Shown: piece by piece, positions 8,497 to 16,918 of the stretch
How the letters are laid out: each line of letters begins with the position of its first letter
How positions within the stretch are numbered: position 1 is the stretch's first letter
Made by a program: the position numbers and the translations under genes
Notes under the pieces: generated by a model
Database searches by the model: none
What the model saw: only the letters and a program-made list of their open reading frames with translations
Told to the model about the DNA's origin: nothing
NCBI RefSeq assembly: GCF_003850345.1
Contig: NZ_CP027707.1
Location: 5,022,001 to 5,086,000, forward strand
Length of the DNA stretch: 64,000 nucleotides
Direction of reading: 5' to 3'
Origin: Pseudomonas chlororaphis subsp. piscium
GTDB taxonomy: Bacteria > Pseudomonadota > Gammaproteobacteria > Pseudomonadales > Pseudomonadaceae

Positions 8497-8549
8497 AGGG
8501 GTCACCAGGTTCGGCAATTGCGTCACTCAACTTGAGGAGAACAATAAAA

Positions 8550-9707
8550 ATGATCTTCACCCAGGAACATGAAGAACTGCGGCGCACGGTGCGCAACTTT
8601 GTCGAGCGCGAGATCAACCCGTATGTCGAGGAATGGGAAAAGGCCGGGCGCTTTCCGATCCACGAGATTTTCCGCAAGGCCGGCGAGTTGGGCCTGCTGG
8701 GCATCTCCAAGCCGGAGAAGTTCGGCGGCATGGGCCTGGACTACAGCTATTCGATAGTCGCCGCCGAAGAGTTCGGCACCATTCATTGCGGCGGCATCCC
8801 AATGTCCATCGGCGTGCAGACCGACATGTGCACTCCGGCCCTGGCGCGCTTCGGCTCCGACGAGCTGCGCGAGGAGTTCCTGCGCCCGGCCATCACCGGA
8901 GAAATGGTCGGCTGCATCGGCGTCTCCGAAGTCGGTGCCGGCTCCGACGTGGCCGGGCTCAAGACCACCGCGCGCAAGGATGGCGACGACTATGTGATCA
9001 ACGGCAGCAAGATGTGGATCACCAACTCCCCCAGCGCCGACTTCATCTGCCTGCTGGCCAACACCTCGGACGACAAGCCCCACGTCAACAAATCGCTGAT
9101 CATGGTGCCGATGAACAGCCCCGGCATCAGCCTCAGCCCGCACCTGGACAAGCTCGGCATGCGCAGTTCGGAAACCGCCCAGGTGTTTTTCGACAACGTG
9201 CGCGTGCCCCAGCGTTATCGCATCGGCCACGAAGGTGCCGGCTTCATGATGCAGATGCTGCAGTTCCAGGAAGAACGGCTGTTCGGCGCGGCCAACATGA
9301 TCAAGGGCCTGGAGTACTGCGTCGACAGCACCATCGAGTACTGCAAGGAACGCAAGACCTTCGGCAGCGCGCTGATCGACAACCAGGTGATCCACTTCCG
9401 CCTGGCCGAGCTGTCCACCGAAATCGAATGCCTGCGGGCCCTGGTGTACCAGGCCACCGAGCAATACGTGCGGGGCCAGGATGTCACCCGCCTGGCGTCC
9501 ATGGCCAAGCTCAAGGCCGGGCGCCTGGGCCGCGAAGTCAGCGACAGCTGCCTGCAATACTGGGGCGGCATGGGCTTCATGTGGGACAACCCGGTGGCCC
9601 GCGCCTACCGCGATGTGCGCCTGGTCTCGATCGGCGGCGGCGCCGACGAAATCATGCTGGGCATCATCTGCAAACTCATGGGCATCCTGCCGGGGAAAAG
9701 AAAATGA
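8550..9707 (+). CDS. atuD: AtuD, citronellyl-CoA dehydrogenase
   Basis: This 385-residue flavin acyl-CoA dehydrogenase has the N-terminal helical domain, the FAD-contact sequence GCIGVSEVGAGSDVAGLKT (about residues 128-147) with WITNS, and the C-terminal RLASMAKLKAG and YWGGMGF segments ending in SIGGGADEIMLGI. In the atu pathway it converts citronellyl-CoA to geranyl-CoA, passing electrons to ETF. GAGGAG (8534-8539) fixes the ATG at 8550. The upstream in-frame codon at 8532 overlaps that site. It is separated from atuC by the REP hairpin but overlaps atuE by ATGA. The family alone would fit other branched acyl-CoAs; the operon context decides the substrate. Confidence 0.88.
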   Translation: MIFTQEHEELRRTVRNFVEREINPYVEEWEKAGRFPIHEIFRKAGELGLLGISKPEKFGGMGLDYSYSIVAAEEFGTIHCGGIPMSIGVQTDMCTPALARFGSDELREEFLRPAITGEMVGCIGVSEVGAGSDVAGLKTTARKDGDDYVINGSKMWITNSPSADFICLLANTSDDKPHVNKSLIMVPMNSPGISLSPHLDKLGMRSSETAQVFFDNVRVPQRYRIGHEGAGFMMQMLQFQEERLFGAANMIKGLEYCVDSTIEYCKERKTFGSALIDNQVIHFRLAELSTEIECLRALVYQATEQYVRGQDVTRLASMAKLKAGRLGREVSDSCLQYWGGMGFMWDNPVARAYRDVRLVSIGGGADEIMLGIICKLMGILPGKRK

Positions 9708-10540
9708 GCCGCCTGCCCGCCTGCGAAACCCTGCTGCTGGCGCCCCGCGGCGGCGTCTTGCACATCACTCTCGATCGCCCGGACAGCCGCAACGCCATGA
9801 GCCTGCAAATGGTCGCCGAACTGCGCGCGGTGCTGGCGGCGGTACGCGATGACCGCGGCATTCGCGCCCTGGTCCTGAGGGGCGCCGGCGGGCACTTCTG
9901 CGCGGGTGGCGACCTGAAAGACATGACCAGTGCCCGCGCCCAGGGCGCCAGCGCCTATCAGGAACTGAACCGGGCGTTCGGCACGCTGCTCGAAGAAGCC
10001 CAGCACAACCCGCAGGTGCTGATTGTATTGCTGCAAGGCGCGGTGCTGGGTGGCGGCTTCGGCCTGGCCTGTGTCAGCGATATCGCCATCGCCGATCATC
10101 AGGCGCAGTTCGGCATGCCGGAAACCAGCCTCGGCCTGTTGCCGGCGCAAATCGCTCCGTTCGTGGTCAAGCGCATCGGCCTGACCCAGGCCCGCCGGCT
10201 GGCGCTGACTGCCGCGCGCTTTGACGGCCACGAGGCCAAGCGGTTGGGCCTGGTGCATTTTGTCGAAAACAGCCCGCAGGCCCTGGCCGAACGCCTCGAT
10301 GAGGTGCTGGCCCATGTGCTGTGCTGCGCGCCCGAAGCCAATGCCGCGACCAAGGCCCTGTTGCTGGCCAGCGATGAAGAGCCGCTGGCGCCCCTGCTCG
10401 ATCGCGCGGCGGAACAGTTCGCCGCCGCCGTCACCGGTGCCGAAGGCATCGAGGGGACCATGGCCTTTGTGCAAAAACGCAAACCGGCGTGGGCGTCCGA
10501 ACCCCATCGCGAGCAGACACCACCGACTTCAGGAACCTGA
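9704..10540 (+). CDS. atuE: AtuE, isohexenylglutaconyl-CoA hydratase
   Basis: This is a 278-residue crotonase-fold protein. The oxyanion-hole segments are LRGAGGHFCAGGDLKDM (about residues 58-74) and LQGAVLGGGFGLACVSD (about 107-123). In the pathway it hydrates isohexenylglutaconyl-CoA, the product of AtuCF, to 3-hydroxy-3-isohexenylglutaryl-CoA. The start codon overlaps the atuD stop (ATGA), implying translational coupling. atuF follows after 3 bases. The last 15 residues (HREQTPPTSGT end) are polar and likely disordered. The homologous liu enzyme, LiuC, is the main alternative and is disfavoured by context. Confidence 0.87.
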   Translation: MSRLPACETLLLAPRGGVLHITLDRPDSRNAMSLQMVAELRAVLAAVRDDRGIRALVLRGAGGHFCAGGDLKDMTSARAQGASAYQELNRAFGTLLEEAQHNPQVLIVLLQGAVLGGGFGLACVSDIAIADHQAQFGMPETSLGLLPAQIAPFVVKRIGLTQARRLALTAARFDGHEAKRLGLVHFVENSPQALAERLDEVLAHVLCCAPEANAATKALLLASDEEPLAPLLDRAAEQFAAAVTGAEGIEGTMAFVQKRKPAWASEPHREQTPPTSGT

Positions 10541-10543
10541 CCC

Positions 10544-12505
10544 ATGTCCGCCTTCAGCAAAATCCTGATCGCCAACCGTGGCGAAATCGCCTGCCGCATC
10601 CAGCGCACCGCCCAAGCCCTGGGTTATCGCACCGTGGCGGTGTTCAGCGACGCCGACGCCGATGCGCTGCATGTGCGGATGGCCGACGAGGCGGTGCACA
10701 TCGGCCCGGCGGCGGTCCAGCAGTCCTACCTGAACAGCCAGGCAATCCTCGACGCGGCCCGGCGCACCGGCGCCGATGCGCTGCATCCCGGCTACGGCTT
10801 TCTTTCGGAGAACGCCGAATTCGCCAGCGCCTGCGAGGCAGCCGGCATCACCTTTATCGGCCCCAGCGCCGAGGCCATCGAACTGATGGGCAGCAAGCGC
10901 CTGTCCAAGCTGGCGATGCTCGCGGCGGGGGTGCCCTGCATCGCTGGTTATCAGGGCGCGGAACAGGACGATACGACCCTGCAACAGGAAGCCGAACGCA
11001 TCGGCTACCCGCTGATGATCAAGGCCAGCGCCGGTGGCGGCGGGCGCGGCATGCGCCTGGTGCAACGGGCCGATGAGTTGCTGGCACAGGTGCGCACCGC
11101 TCGTTCTGAGGCGCTGCACGCCTTTGGCAGCGACGAGCTGATTCTGGAACAGGCGCTGATTGAGCCGCGGCATGTGGAAATCCAGGTGTTCGGCGACCGC
11201 CACGGCCAGTTGATCTACCTCGGCGAGCGCGATTGCTCGATCCAGCGTCGTCATCAGAAAGTCGTCGAGGAAGCGCCCTGCCCGGTGATGACCGCCGAGC
11301 TGCGCCAGGCCATGGGTGAAGCCGCCCTCAAGGCGGGCCGTGCGGTGAACTATGTCGGCGCCGGCACCGTGGAGTTTCTCCTCGATGCGCGGGGGCAGTT
11401 CTTTTTTCTGGAAATGAACACCCGGCTGCAGGTCGAACACCCGGTCACTGAAATGATCACCGGCCTGGACCTGGTGGCCCTGCAACTGCAGGTGGCGGCC
11501 GGTCAACCGCTGCCGCTGCGCCAGGAGCAGGTCGAACTCAAGGGCCATGCCATCGAAGTGCGGCTGTATACCGAGGACCCGGCGCAGGATTTCCTGCCGC
11601 AAACCGGGCAGGTGCGGCGCTGGGAACCGGCGCTGGGCGCCGATGTGCGTATCGACCACGGCCTGCTGGAAGGCCAGAGCGTCAGCCCCTTCTATGACCC
11701 GATGCTGGGCAAGCTCATCGCCCACGGCGCCACCCGCGAAGAGGCGCGCCGCAAGCTGTTGCGCGCGGTCGAAGACACAGTGCTGACGGGCGTGGCGAGC
11801 AACCAGAAACTGCTGGCGAACCTGCTTCGCCATCCCGGCTTTGCCAGCGGCGAATTCAGCACCGCCTTTATCGCCGAACATTTCGCCGACGATCCAAGCC
11901 TGCGGCCCCAGCCGCCGAGCGGCGCCGAACTGGCCCTGGCCGCGGCGTTGTTTTTTCAGCACGCGGCCCGGCGCCACGGCGCGGCGCTGGCCGGCTGGCG
12001 CAACAACGCCAGCGTGCCTCTGCACTATCGCCTGGGCTCGGGTGAAGCTGTGTGGAACCTTGAACTGAATAACCAGGAGCCCGGAACTCTGCTGATTCAA
12101 CAGGCCGACGAAGGCTTCGAGGTACAGCTGCTGGAAGCGGATGGCCGTTGGGCCTGGGCGACCATCGACGGTATCCGCCGCCGCTACGCCTACACCCTGG
12201 AAGCCGGGCAGCTCTGGCTGTTTACCCGCCCTGGCAGCCTGCACCTTCAAGACCTAAGCCACGCACCGGTGGCCAGCCAGGCCGGCGTCCACAGCGGCAT
12301 GCTCAAGGCGCCCATGGACGGCGCCATAGTCGACGTACTGGTCAGCGAGGGCGCGACCGTCAGCAAGGGCCAGCTGCTGCTGGTGCTGGAGGCGATGAAG
12401 ATGGAGCACCCGCTGAAAGCCGGGATCGATGGCGTGATCACGCGGCTGCAGGTCAACCTCGGCGACCAGGTGAAAAACCGCCAGGTTCTGCTGGAGGTGG
12501 AATAA
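10544..12505 (+). CDS. atuF: AtuF, geranyl-CoA carboxylase alpha (biotin) subunit
   Basis: The 653-residue protein has a biotin carboxylase half (KILIANRGEIACRI at the N terminus, ATP-grasp loop ASAGGGGRGMR around residue 162, EMNTRLQVEHPVTE around 290). It ends with a biotinyl domain carrying EAMKMEH, with the biotinylated Lys at about residue 619. It carboxylates its own biotin using ATP and bicarbonate and passes the carboxyl to AtuC on geranyl-CoA. It is the last gene of the operon here. The atuG and atuH genes that follow atuF in P. aeruginosa are absent, and an unrelated exonuclease gene comes next. AGGAAC lies 8-9 bases before the ATG. Confidence 0.9.
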   Translation: MSAFSKILIANRGEIACRIQRTAQALGYRTVAVFSDADADALHVRMADEAVHIGPAAVQQSYLNSQAILDAARRTGADALHPGYGFLSENAEFASACEAAGITFIGPSAEAIELMGSKRLSKLAMLAAGVPCIAGYQGAEQDDTTLQQEAERIGYPLMIKASAGGGGRGMRLVQRADELLAQVRTARSEALHAFGSDELILEQALIEPRHVEIQVFGDRHGQLIYLGERDCSIQRRHQKVVEEAPCPVMTAELRQAMGEAALKAGRAVNYVGAGTVEFLLDARGQFFFLEMNTRLQVEHPVTEMITGLDLVALQLQVAAGQPLPLRQEQVELKGHAIEVRLYTEDPAQDFLPQTGQVRRWEPALGADVRIDHGLLEGQSVSPFYDPMLGKLIAHGATREEARRKLLRAVEDTVLTGVASNQKLLANLLRHPGFASGEFSTAFIAEHFADDPSLRPQPPSGAELALAAALFFQHAARRHGAALAGWRNNASVPLHYRLGSGEAVWNLELNNQEPGTLLIQQADEGFEVQLLEADGRWAWATIDGIRRRYAYTLEAGQLWLFTRPGSLHLQDLSHAPVASQAGVHSGMLKAPMDGAIVDVLVSEGATVSKGQLLLVLEAMKMEHPLKAGIDGVITRLQVNLGDQVKNRQVLLEVE

Positions 12506-12574
12506 GCCGCTAGGCGCAGACGTCGGGTTTGGCTACGCTCAAGCCTCATCGGGATGTTGAAGCTGGAGCCTGTG

Positions 12575-13117
12575 ATGCCCCACTGGTTGGTAATTGATCT
12601 GGAAGCCACCACGGACGAAGGAGGCTGGCCGGTGACCGACATGGAAATCATCGAGATCGGCGCCACCCTGGTGAACCGCGAAGGGCGTGAACTGGACCAT
12701 TTCCAGCGCTTCGTGCGCCCGCTGCGGCGGCCGATGCTGACGCCGTTCTGCCGTGAACTGACCCACATCAGCCAGGCCCAGATCGACGGCGCCCAGCCGT
12801 TGAGCGAAGTCTGGCCGCTGTTCGAACGCTGGCTGGGCCAGCACCATGGGCGCCTGGAAGGCTGGGCCAGCTGGGGCGACTACGATCGCAAGCAGCTGCT
12901 GCAGGAATGGCAACGCTCGCAACTGCACAGCGCCCTCGCCCAACTGCCGCACATGAATCTCAAGCAACGCTTCGCCAAGGCGCGCCGCCTCGAACGACCG
13001 CTGGGCCTGAACGGCGCGCTGCAGCTCGCCGGGCTGCAGTTCACCGGCCAGCAGCATCGCGCCCTGGAAGATGCCCGCAATACGGCGCGTTTATTGCCTC
13101 TGATTCTTCCCGGCTGA
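12575..13117 (+). CDS. DEDDh-family 3'-5' exonuclease
   Basis: The 180-residue protein is a compact RNase T/DnaQ-type exonuclease. The first acidic motif is VIDLEATTDEGGW at the N terminus. The second is around GWASWGDYDRKQLLQEW. The third is QHRALEDARNTARLL near the C terminus, which supplies the His and Asp of a DEDDh site. This small, domain-poor form resembles the ERI-1/KapD-like subgroup, whose substrates in bacteria are mostly unknown. GGAG at 12565-12568 is 6 bases before the ATG at 12575. The earlier ATG at 12554 has no ribosome site. It stands alone between atuF and ppnP. Confidence 0.8.
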   Translation: MPHWLVIDLEATTDEGGWPVTDMEIIEIGATLVNREGRELDHFQRFVRPLRRPMLTPFCRELTHISQAQIDGAQPLSEVWPLFERWLGQHHGRLEGWASWGDYDRKQLLQEWQRSQLHSALAQLPHMNLKQRFAKARRLERPLGLNGALQLAGLQFTGQQHRALEDARNTARLLPLILPG

Positions 13118-13198
13118 TCCGTCAGCGCAACAGGTGACGCATCTGAAGGCCTTGTGCATACTGGCCGGCCTTTTTGACCCCTTTTTGAGGAATCGCCC

Positions 13199-13483
13199 AT
13201 GTTTAAAGTCAACGAGTACTTCGACGGCACTGTCAAGTCGATTGCCTTCGGCACGGCCGAAGGTCCAGCCACCATCGGCGTCATGGCTCCGGGCGAATAC
13301 GAGTTCGGCACGGCTCAACGGGAAATCATGCACGTGGTTTCTGGCGCCCTGACCGTCAAGCTGCCTGACAGCAACGACTGGGAAACCTTCGCCGCCGGCA
13401 GCCAGTTCAACGTCCCGGCCAACAGCAAGTTCCAGCTGAAGGTGGCCGTCGACACCGCCTACCTGTGCGAATACCGCGGCTGA
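13199..13483 (+). CDS. ppnP: PpnP, pyrimidine/purine nucleoside phosphorylase
   Basis: This 94-residue single-domain cupin matches the DUF1255/YaiE family. It has [20 protein letters not shown], the [15 protein letters not shown] core and [15 protein letters not shown], at the full family length. In E. coli the protein splits purine and pyrimidine nucleosides with phosphate to bases and ribose-1-phosphate (nucleoside salvage). GAGGA lies 7 bases before the ATG. It is monocistronic and closed by a strong hairpin terminator 30 bases after the stop. Confidence 0.92.
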   Translation: MFKVNEYFDGTVKSIAFGTAEGPATIGVMAPGEYEFGTAQREIMHVVSGALTVKLPDSNDWETFAAGSQFNVPANSKFQLKVAVDTAYLCEYRG

Positions 13484-13514
13484 TCCCTCCCTCGGGGACT
13501 GATTGTCGGTCATA

Positions 13515-13548
13515 AAAAATGCCCGTATCTCGCGATACGGGCATTTTT
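13515..13548. terminator. Bidirectional rho-independent terminator (ppnP / MOSC gene)
   Basis: A perfect 15-bp stem (AAAAATGCCCGTATC at 13515-13529, complement at 13534-13548) with loop TCGC. A-runs and T-runs flank it on both sides, so it can serve ppnP on the plus strand and the convergent gene on the minus strand. Confidence 0.93.
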
Positions 13549-13569
13549 CGTTGCAGCGCTGCCGACGCT

Positions 13570-14373
13570 TTATTCCAGCACGGTGACCGGCATGCCGACT
13601 TCCAGGCGGCCGATGCCGTCGTTCACCAGGTTCTGCCCGAACATCGCCCCACCTTCTTGCGCCCGGTACTGCTGCAGCGTGGCCAGCGGTTCACGGTCGG
13701 CGCTGCGCTCACCGGTCTGCGGATCGATGGTGGTGAGGATGCAACGCGCACAAGGCTTGACCACCCGAAACTCGATATCGCCGATGCGGATGCGCTTCCA
13801 GCCGTCCTCGGCGAATGCCGGGAAGCCTTCGATCACCAGGTTGGGACGAAAGCGCAGCATCTCTAGGGGACGACCGACGCGACTGGACAGATCCTCCCGG
13901 GAAGACTCGCCAATCAGCAACAGCGGAAAACCGTCGGCAAAGGCCACCTGATCGTCATCCTTGCCGTAACCGGCCTGAGTGGTGCGCGCTCGGTCCAGGG
14001 GCACCTGTACCAGGCGGGTCGGCTTGCCGATGAACTCGCTCAGCCAGGCATGGGCCTCGTCGCCGGCATCCGGCACGCGCAGGGTATCGCGCCAGATGGT
14101 CACGCCACGCAACGGGGCATCCGCACCAGGCAGTGGCACATCGAGGGCTGGGTAGCCGGGAGCACTGAGGGTCAGCCCACCCTCGGCGTTCCACAGCGCC
14201 GAAAGCTGGCTCATGTGCGGGACCGCGCGTTGGGTCAGGAAGCGTCCGCTGGGTTCATCGACCAGCATCCAGCGTCGATCTCCCTCCAGCCCCAGCCTGT
14301 CCAACGCGACCTGTTGCAGGGACTCGCCCTTGCCGGACTTCAGAGGGTATCGATAAAGCGCGCTGAGACGCAT
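13570..14373 (-). CDS. YcbX-like MOSC domain protein
   Basis: This 267-residue protein has an N-terminal MOSC_N beta-barrel (LYRYPLKSGKGESL, then GDRRWMLVD) and a C-terminal MOSC domain with FRPNLVIEG and the conserved cysteine in VVKPCARCILTTIDP (about residues 205-219). MOSC proteins bind molybdenum cofactor through a Cys. Relatives such as YcbX reduce N-hydroxylated bases, often with a flavoreductase. YcbX itself carries a C-terminal ferredoxin domain that is missing here, so an electron-transfer partner would be separate. GGGAG precedes the ATG. Confidence 0.85.
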   Translation of the reverse strand: MRLSALYRYPLKSGKGESLQQVALDRLGLEGDRRWMLVDEPSGRFLTQRAVPHMSQLSALWNAEGGLTLSAPGYPALDVPLPGADAPLRGVTIWRDTLRVPDAGDEAHAWLSEFIGKPTRLVQVPLDRARTTQAGYGKDDDQVAFADGFPLLLIGESSREDLSSRVGRPLEMLRFRPNLVIEGFPAFAEDGWKRIRIGDIEFRVVKPCARCILTTIDPQTGERSADREPLATLQQYRAQEGGAMFGQNLVNDGIGRLEVGMPVTVLE

Positions 14374-14472
14374 GGCCAGCTCCCGGGTGGCAAAAAAAGC
14401 AACCTTATACGAGCCGGCCCACGAATCAAAGAAGCACCTGCCGCGCAGGCGTCGCTCCGGCCACTGCTCCCG

Positions 14473-15408
14473 TCAGGCGGGAACTTCGTCCAGCATCAGG
14501 CGCTGGCGCACCACGTCGACCAGTTTGTCCGGCTGGAACTTGGACAGGAAGTTGTCGCAACCGACCTTCTTCACCATCGACTCGTTGAAGCTGCCGGACA
14601 GGGAGGTATGCAGCACCACGTAAAGGCCGCGCAGGCGCGGATCGTTGCGGATCTCGGTGGTCAGGCGATAGCCGTCCATTTCCGGCATTTCGGCGTCGGT
14701 GAACACCATCAGCAGCTTGTCGGTCATGTCGACCCCGGTATCGGCCCAGGCCTTGAGCATCTTCAGAGCCTTCAGGCCGTCGCTGGCAATGTGCATCTTC
14801 ACCCCCAGCTGGCCCAGGGTGTCGCGCAATTGCGACAGCGCCACGTTGGAGTCGTCCACCAGCAGCACTTCACGACCACGGGCACGTTCGAGCACCGGGT
14901 CGTCGAGCTTGTCGCGCGAGACCTTGGCGTTGTACGGAACGATTTCGGCCAGGACCTTTTCCACGTCGATGATCTCGACCAGTTGATCGTCGACCTTGCT
15001 GATCGCCGTCAGGTAATGCTGGCGCCCGGCACTGGTCGGCGGTGGCAGGATGGCTTCCCAGTTCATGTTGACGATGCGGTCGACGCCTCCCACCAGGAAG
15101 GCCTGCACCGAGCGGTTGTACTCGGTGACGATGATGGTGCTGTTGGGTCCCGGCACCAGCGGCCGCATGCCGATCGCCTGAGACAGGTCGATGACCGGCA
15201 GCGTCTGCCCCCGCAGGTTGACCACGCCACAGACGAACGGATGGCGCTGGGGCATCAGCGTCAGCTTCGGCAATTGCAGGACTTCCTGCACCTTGAACAC
15301 GTTGATCGCGAACAACTGTCGCCCGGCCAGACGGAACATGAGGATTTCCAGGCGATTCTCACCCACCAGTTGCGTGCGTTGATCTACCGTGTCGAGAATG
15401 CCGGCCAT
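14473..15408 (-). CDS. cheV: CheV-type chemotaxis coupling protein
   Basis: This 311-residue fusion has an N-terminal CheW-like domain (residues about 15-160; FAINVFKVQEVL, VNLRGQTLPVIDL) and a C-terminal receiver (VLLVDDSN at about 180, phospho-acceptor in VFTDAEMPEMDG at about 240, LHTSLSG and SKFQPDKL). It couples methyl-accepting receptors to CheA, and phosphorylation of the receiver aids adaptation. No other chemotaxis gene is nearby, so it is one of the dispersed cheV copies of pseudomonads. AGGAG lies about 7 bases before the ATG. The composite palindrome at 15603-15639 lies about 195 bases upstream of its start. Confidence 0.9.
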   Translation of the reverse strand: MAGILDTVDQRTQLVGENRLEILMFRLAGRQLFAINVFKVQEVLQLPKLTLMPQRHPFVCGVVNLRGQTLPVIDLSQAIGMRPLVPGPNSTIIVTEYNRSVQAFLVGGVDRIVNMNWEAILPPPTSAGRQHYLTAISKVDDQLVEIIDVEKVLAEIVPYNAKVSRDKLDDPVLERARGREVLLVDDSNVALSQLRDTLGQLGVKMHIASDGLKALKMLKAWADTGVDMTDKLLMVFTDAEMPEMDGYRLTTEIRNDPRLRGLYVVLHTSLSGSFNESMVKKVGCDNFLSKFQPDKLVDVVRQRLMLDEVPA

Positions 15409-15948
15409 GTAATGACTCCTGGGCTTGTTCTGATGAATTCACTAACGAGGGTTATCGGCGCAATTCGCCGAATCTTGACCCGCGTACAAAATGCCACGCA
15501 AAGGCATTGATGTCACATTAACATCATGCTTTACTGGCTTCGCGATTTCACCCGAACAATCTCCCCGCCGCGACCTCTATTTCAGCGCTTGGTTCCCCTC
15601 TATAAGGGAATCCCCTATCGGCAATCAGGACCAACCTGATATTCGCAATATCCAATAGCCATTAATGTGACGCCATTCTCATTGCATGAATGGAGTCAGG
15701 CTTTTGTTTGTGATCGCAGGAAGATGGGCTGGTGCCCTTTCGAGCCCCCCCGCCTCCGCTGTCCAAGCGTGGTCGATAGACCGTGCCCGACGGTCTGCCA
15801 CCTGCCGACTAAACATCAGCACTGCGCCTTCGTCCATTAAGAACCAATCAGAATCGTCTTATATCCCACGGCATAACCGGCGTAATACCTTACAGCCGCT
15901 CACAAAACGGACCATTCCATCATCTGACGTGGCGTCGTGGAGACAAGC
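15409..15948. other. Intergenic region between cheV and the 15949 gene
   Basis: This 540-base stretch has no convincing gene. The frame from 15686 has no ribosome site and no recognisable protein character. It is AT-richer than its surroundings and must hold the divergent promoters. The one clear structure is the composite palindrome at 15603-15639, listed separately. Confidence 0.6.
15603..15639. promoter_or_regulatory. Composite palindromic element, copy 1
   Basis: TAAGGGAATCCCCTA (15603-15617) is followed after 7 bases by the inverted repeat TCAGG-accaa-CCTGA (15625-15639). The same two-part arrangement, with 14 of 15 bases of the first part identical, occurs at 32425-32463 upstream of the two-partner secretion genes. 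The shape resembles binding sites of NarL/LuxR-type response regulators (compare the Rcs box TAAGAATATTCCTA). The cognate protein is not known from sequence. Confidence 0.5.
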
Positions 15949-16416
15949 ATGCTGATCGACGATAAAGAGTGGCACCAGTCACCCGACTTTCTGCTTGAGG
16001 CAGAAGCACTATTGGCCAAGTCGGTTGAGTGCCTGAACCATCTCAACCTGATCAAGAACGATCGGGACGCCATCGATTGCATGCTGTCCACTCTGCTCAA
16101 ACTTGCCGAGAAAACCGACGCGCTGGCGCTGCGCAGCACCGCCGAGTTCTCGCGCCAGGTCCATGCGTTGCTGGATCATCCCCACCCTCATCCGGACATG
16201 AACGAGCAGATCCTCGACACCCTCGGGGAGTGCTTCAGCCTGATGGCCTGGCAGCTTGAACTCGTCGATCCGGTGACCGGGCAGTTGAACCTCGACGGCA
16301 ACGAACAGGCCACCCTCATCGAATCCCTCGCCGTGCAAGTCGACCCTCTGCCCGCGTCCCTGTCCTGCCAACAAAATTCGTTTAACGTTTTTTCGATCGC
16401 CAAGAGAAACGCATAA
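15949..16416 (+). CDS. Small helical protein, possible degenerate Hpt-like domain
   Basis: The 155-residue protein is predicted mostly helical up to about residue 130 and has no signal peptide or membrane segment. I do not recognise a named family. The helix pattern (LLKLAEKTDALALRSTAEFSR, then NEQILDTLGECFSLMAWQ) recalls four-helix histidine phosphotransfer modules, but the HxxKG signature is missing, so it could not receive phosphate in the normal way. GGAG (15939-15942) fixes the ATG at 15949 rather than the in-frame codon at 15937. It lies upstream, same strand, of a histidine kinase/response regulator pair, which suggests but does not prove a signalling role. Confidence 0.6.
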   Translation: MLIDDKEWHQSPDFLLEAEALLAKSVECLNHLNLIKNDRDAIDCMLSTLLKLAEKTDALALRSTAEFSRQVHALLDHPHPHPDMNEQILDTLGECFSLMAWQLELVDPVTGQLNLDGNEQATLIESLAVQVDPLPASLSCQQNSFNVFSIAKRNA

Positions 16417-16918
16417 CCTGTCGTTAATCCCTAACTTCAGCTGTTAGATATGTTGTGACATTGACCCGCATCATGTCGTTATTCAATATTTCATGCCTGT
16501 TAGCGACAAAACAACTAACGCAACTAATAAAACCATTACTCAGAATCCCAGTGTCCTGAATCCCGCCTGCCCGTATGCGCAAGGCGGGATACAGCCACTG
16601 TTTCAGCGTGATCAGTTAAAAATCGGCAAATCGGAACATGCGTCCCAGAAGGCAATATTCCTGACCCTCTGGACATATATAGGGACGCGACCAACGGTAG
16701 CTAAAGCTGGTACTATGCCAACCACTAGACGATGTACTTAATGGCACTGTGACTTCAGATTGATCTTGTTACACGCCAGATCAGTGCAAGGCTTGCTCCC
16801 AACGAATAGATCGCGTTAATTGAAGCCGCATACTCAAACAATACCGTTTTCCAAACCGGGGCTCGTCAGTTGCCTTGACCGGTCTCCCCGCAGCGAACAT
16901 TCATTGGCTCCATCCGCT
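16417..16918. other. Intergenic region before the NarL-type kinase
   Basis: About 500 AT-rich bases. The open frame at 16493-16741 looks non-coding (no ribosome site, no fold-like pattern). A TTG at 16820 could start the kinase early but also lacks a ribosome site. I see no terminator or repeat here. Confidence 0.4.

Noticed and set aside
4105..12505. Interpretation as the leucine/isovalerate (liu) cluster
   Set aside because: Carboxylase, dehydrogenase and hydratase families are shared, but atuA is present, the regulator is TetR-type rather than MerR, and the gene order equals atu.
15686..15955. 89-codon open frame in the cheV-15949 gap
   Set aside because: No ribosome site, Arg/Ser-rich, and it overlaps the supported start at 15949.
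16493..16741. 82-codon open frame before the NarL-type kinase
   Set aside because: No ribosome site or recognisable features; AT-rich intergenic sequence.
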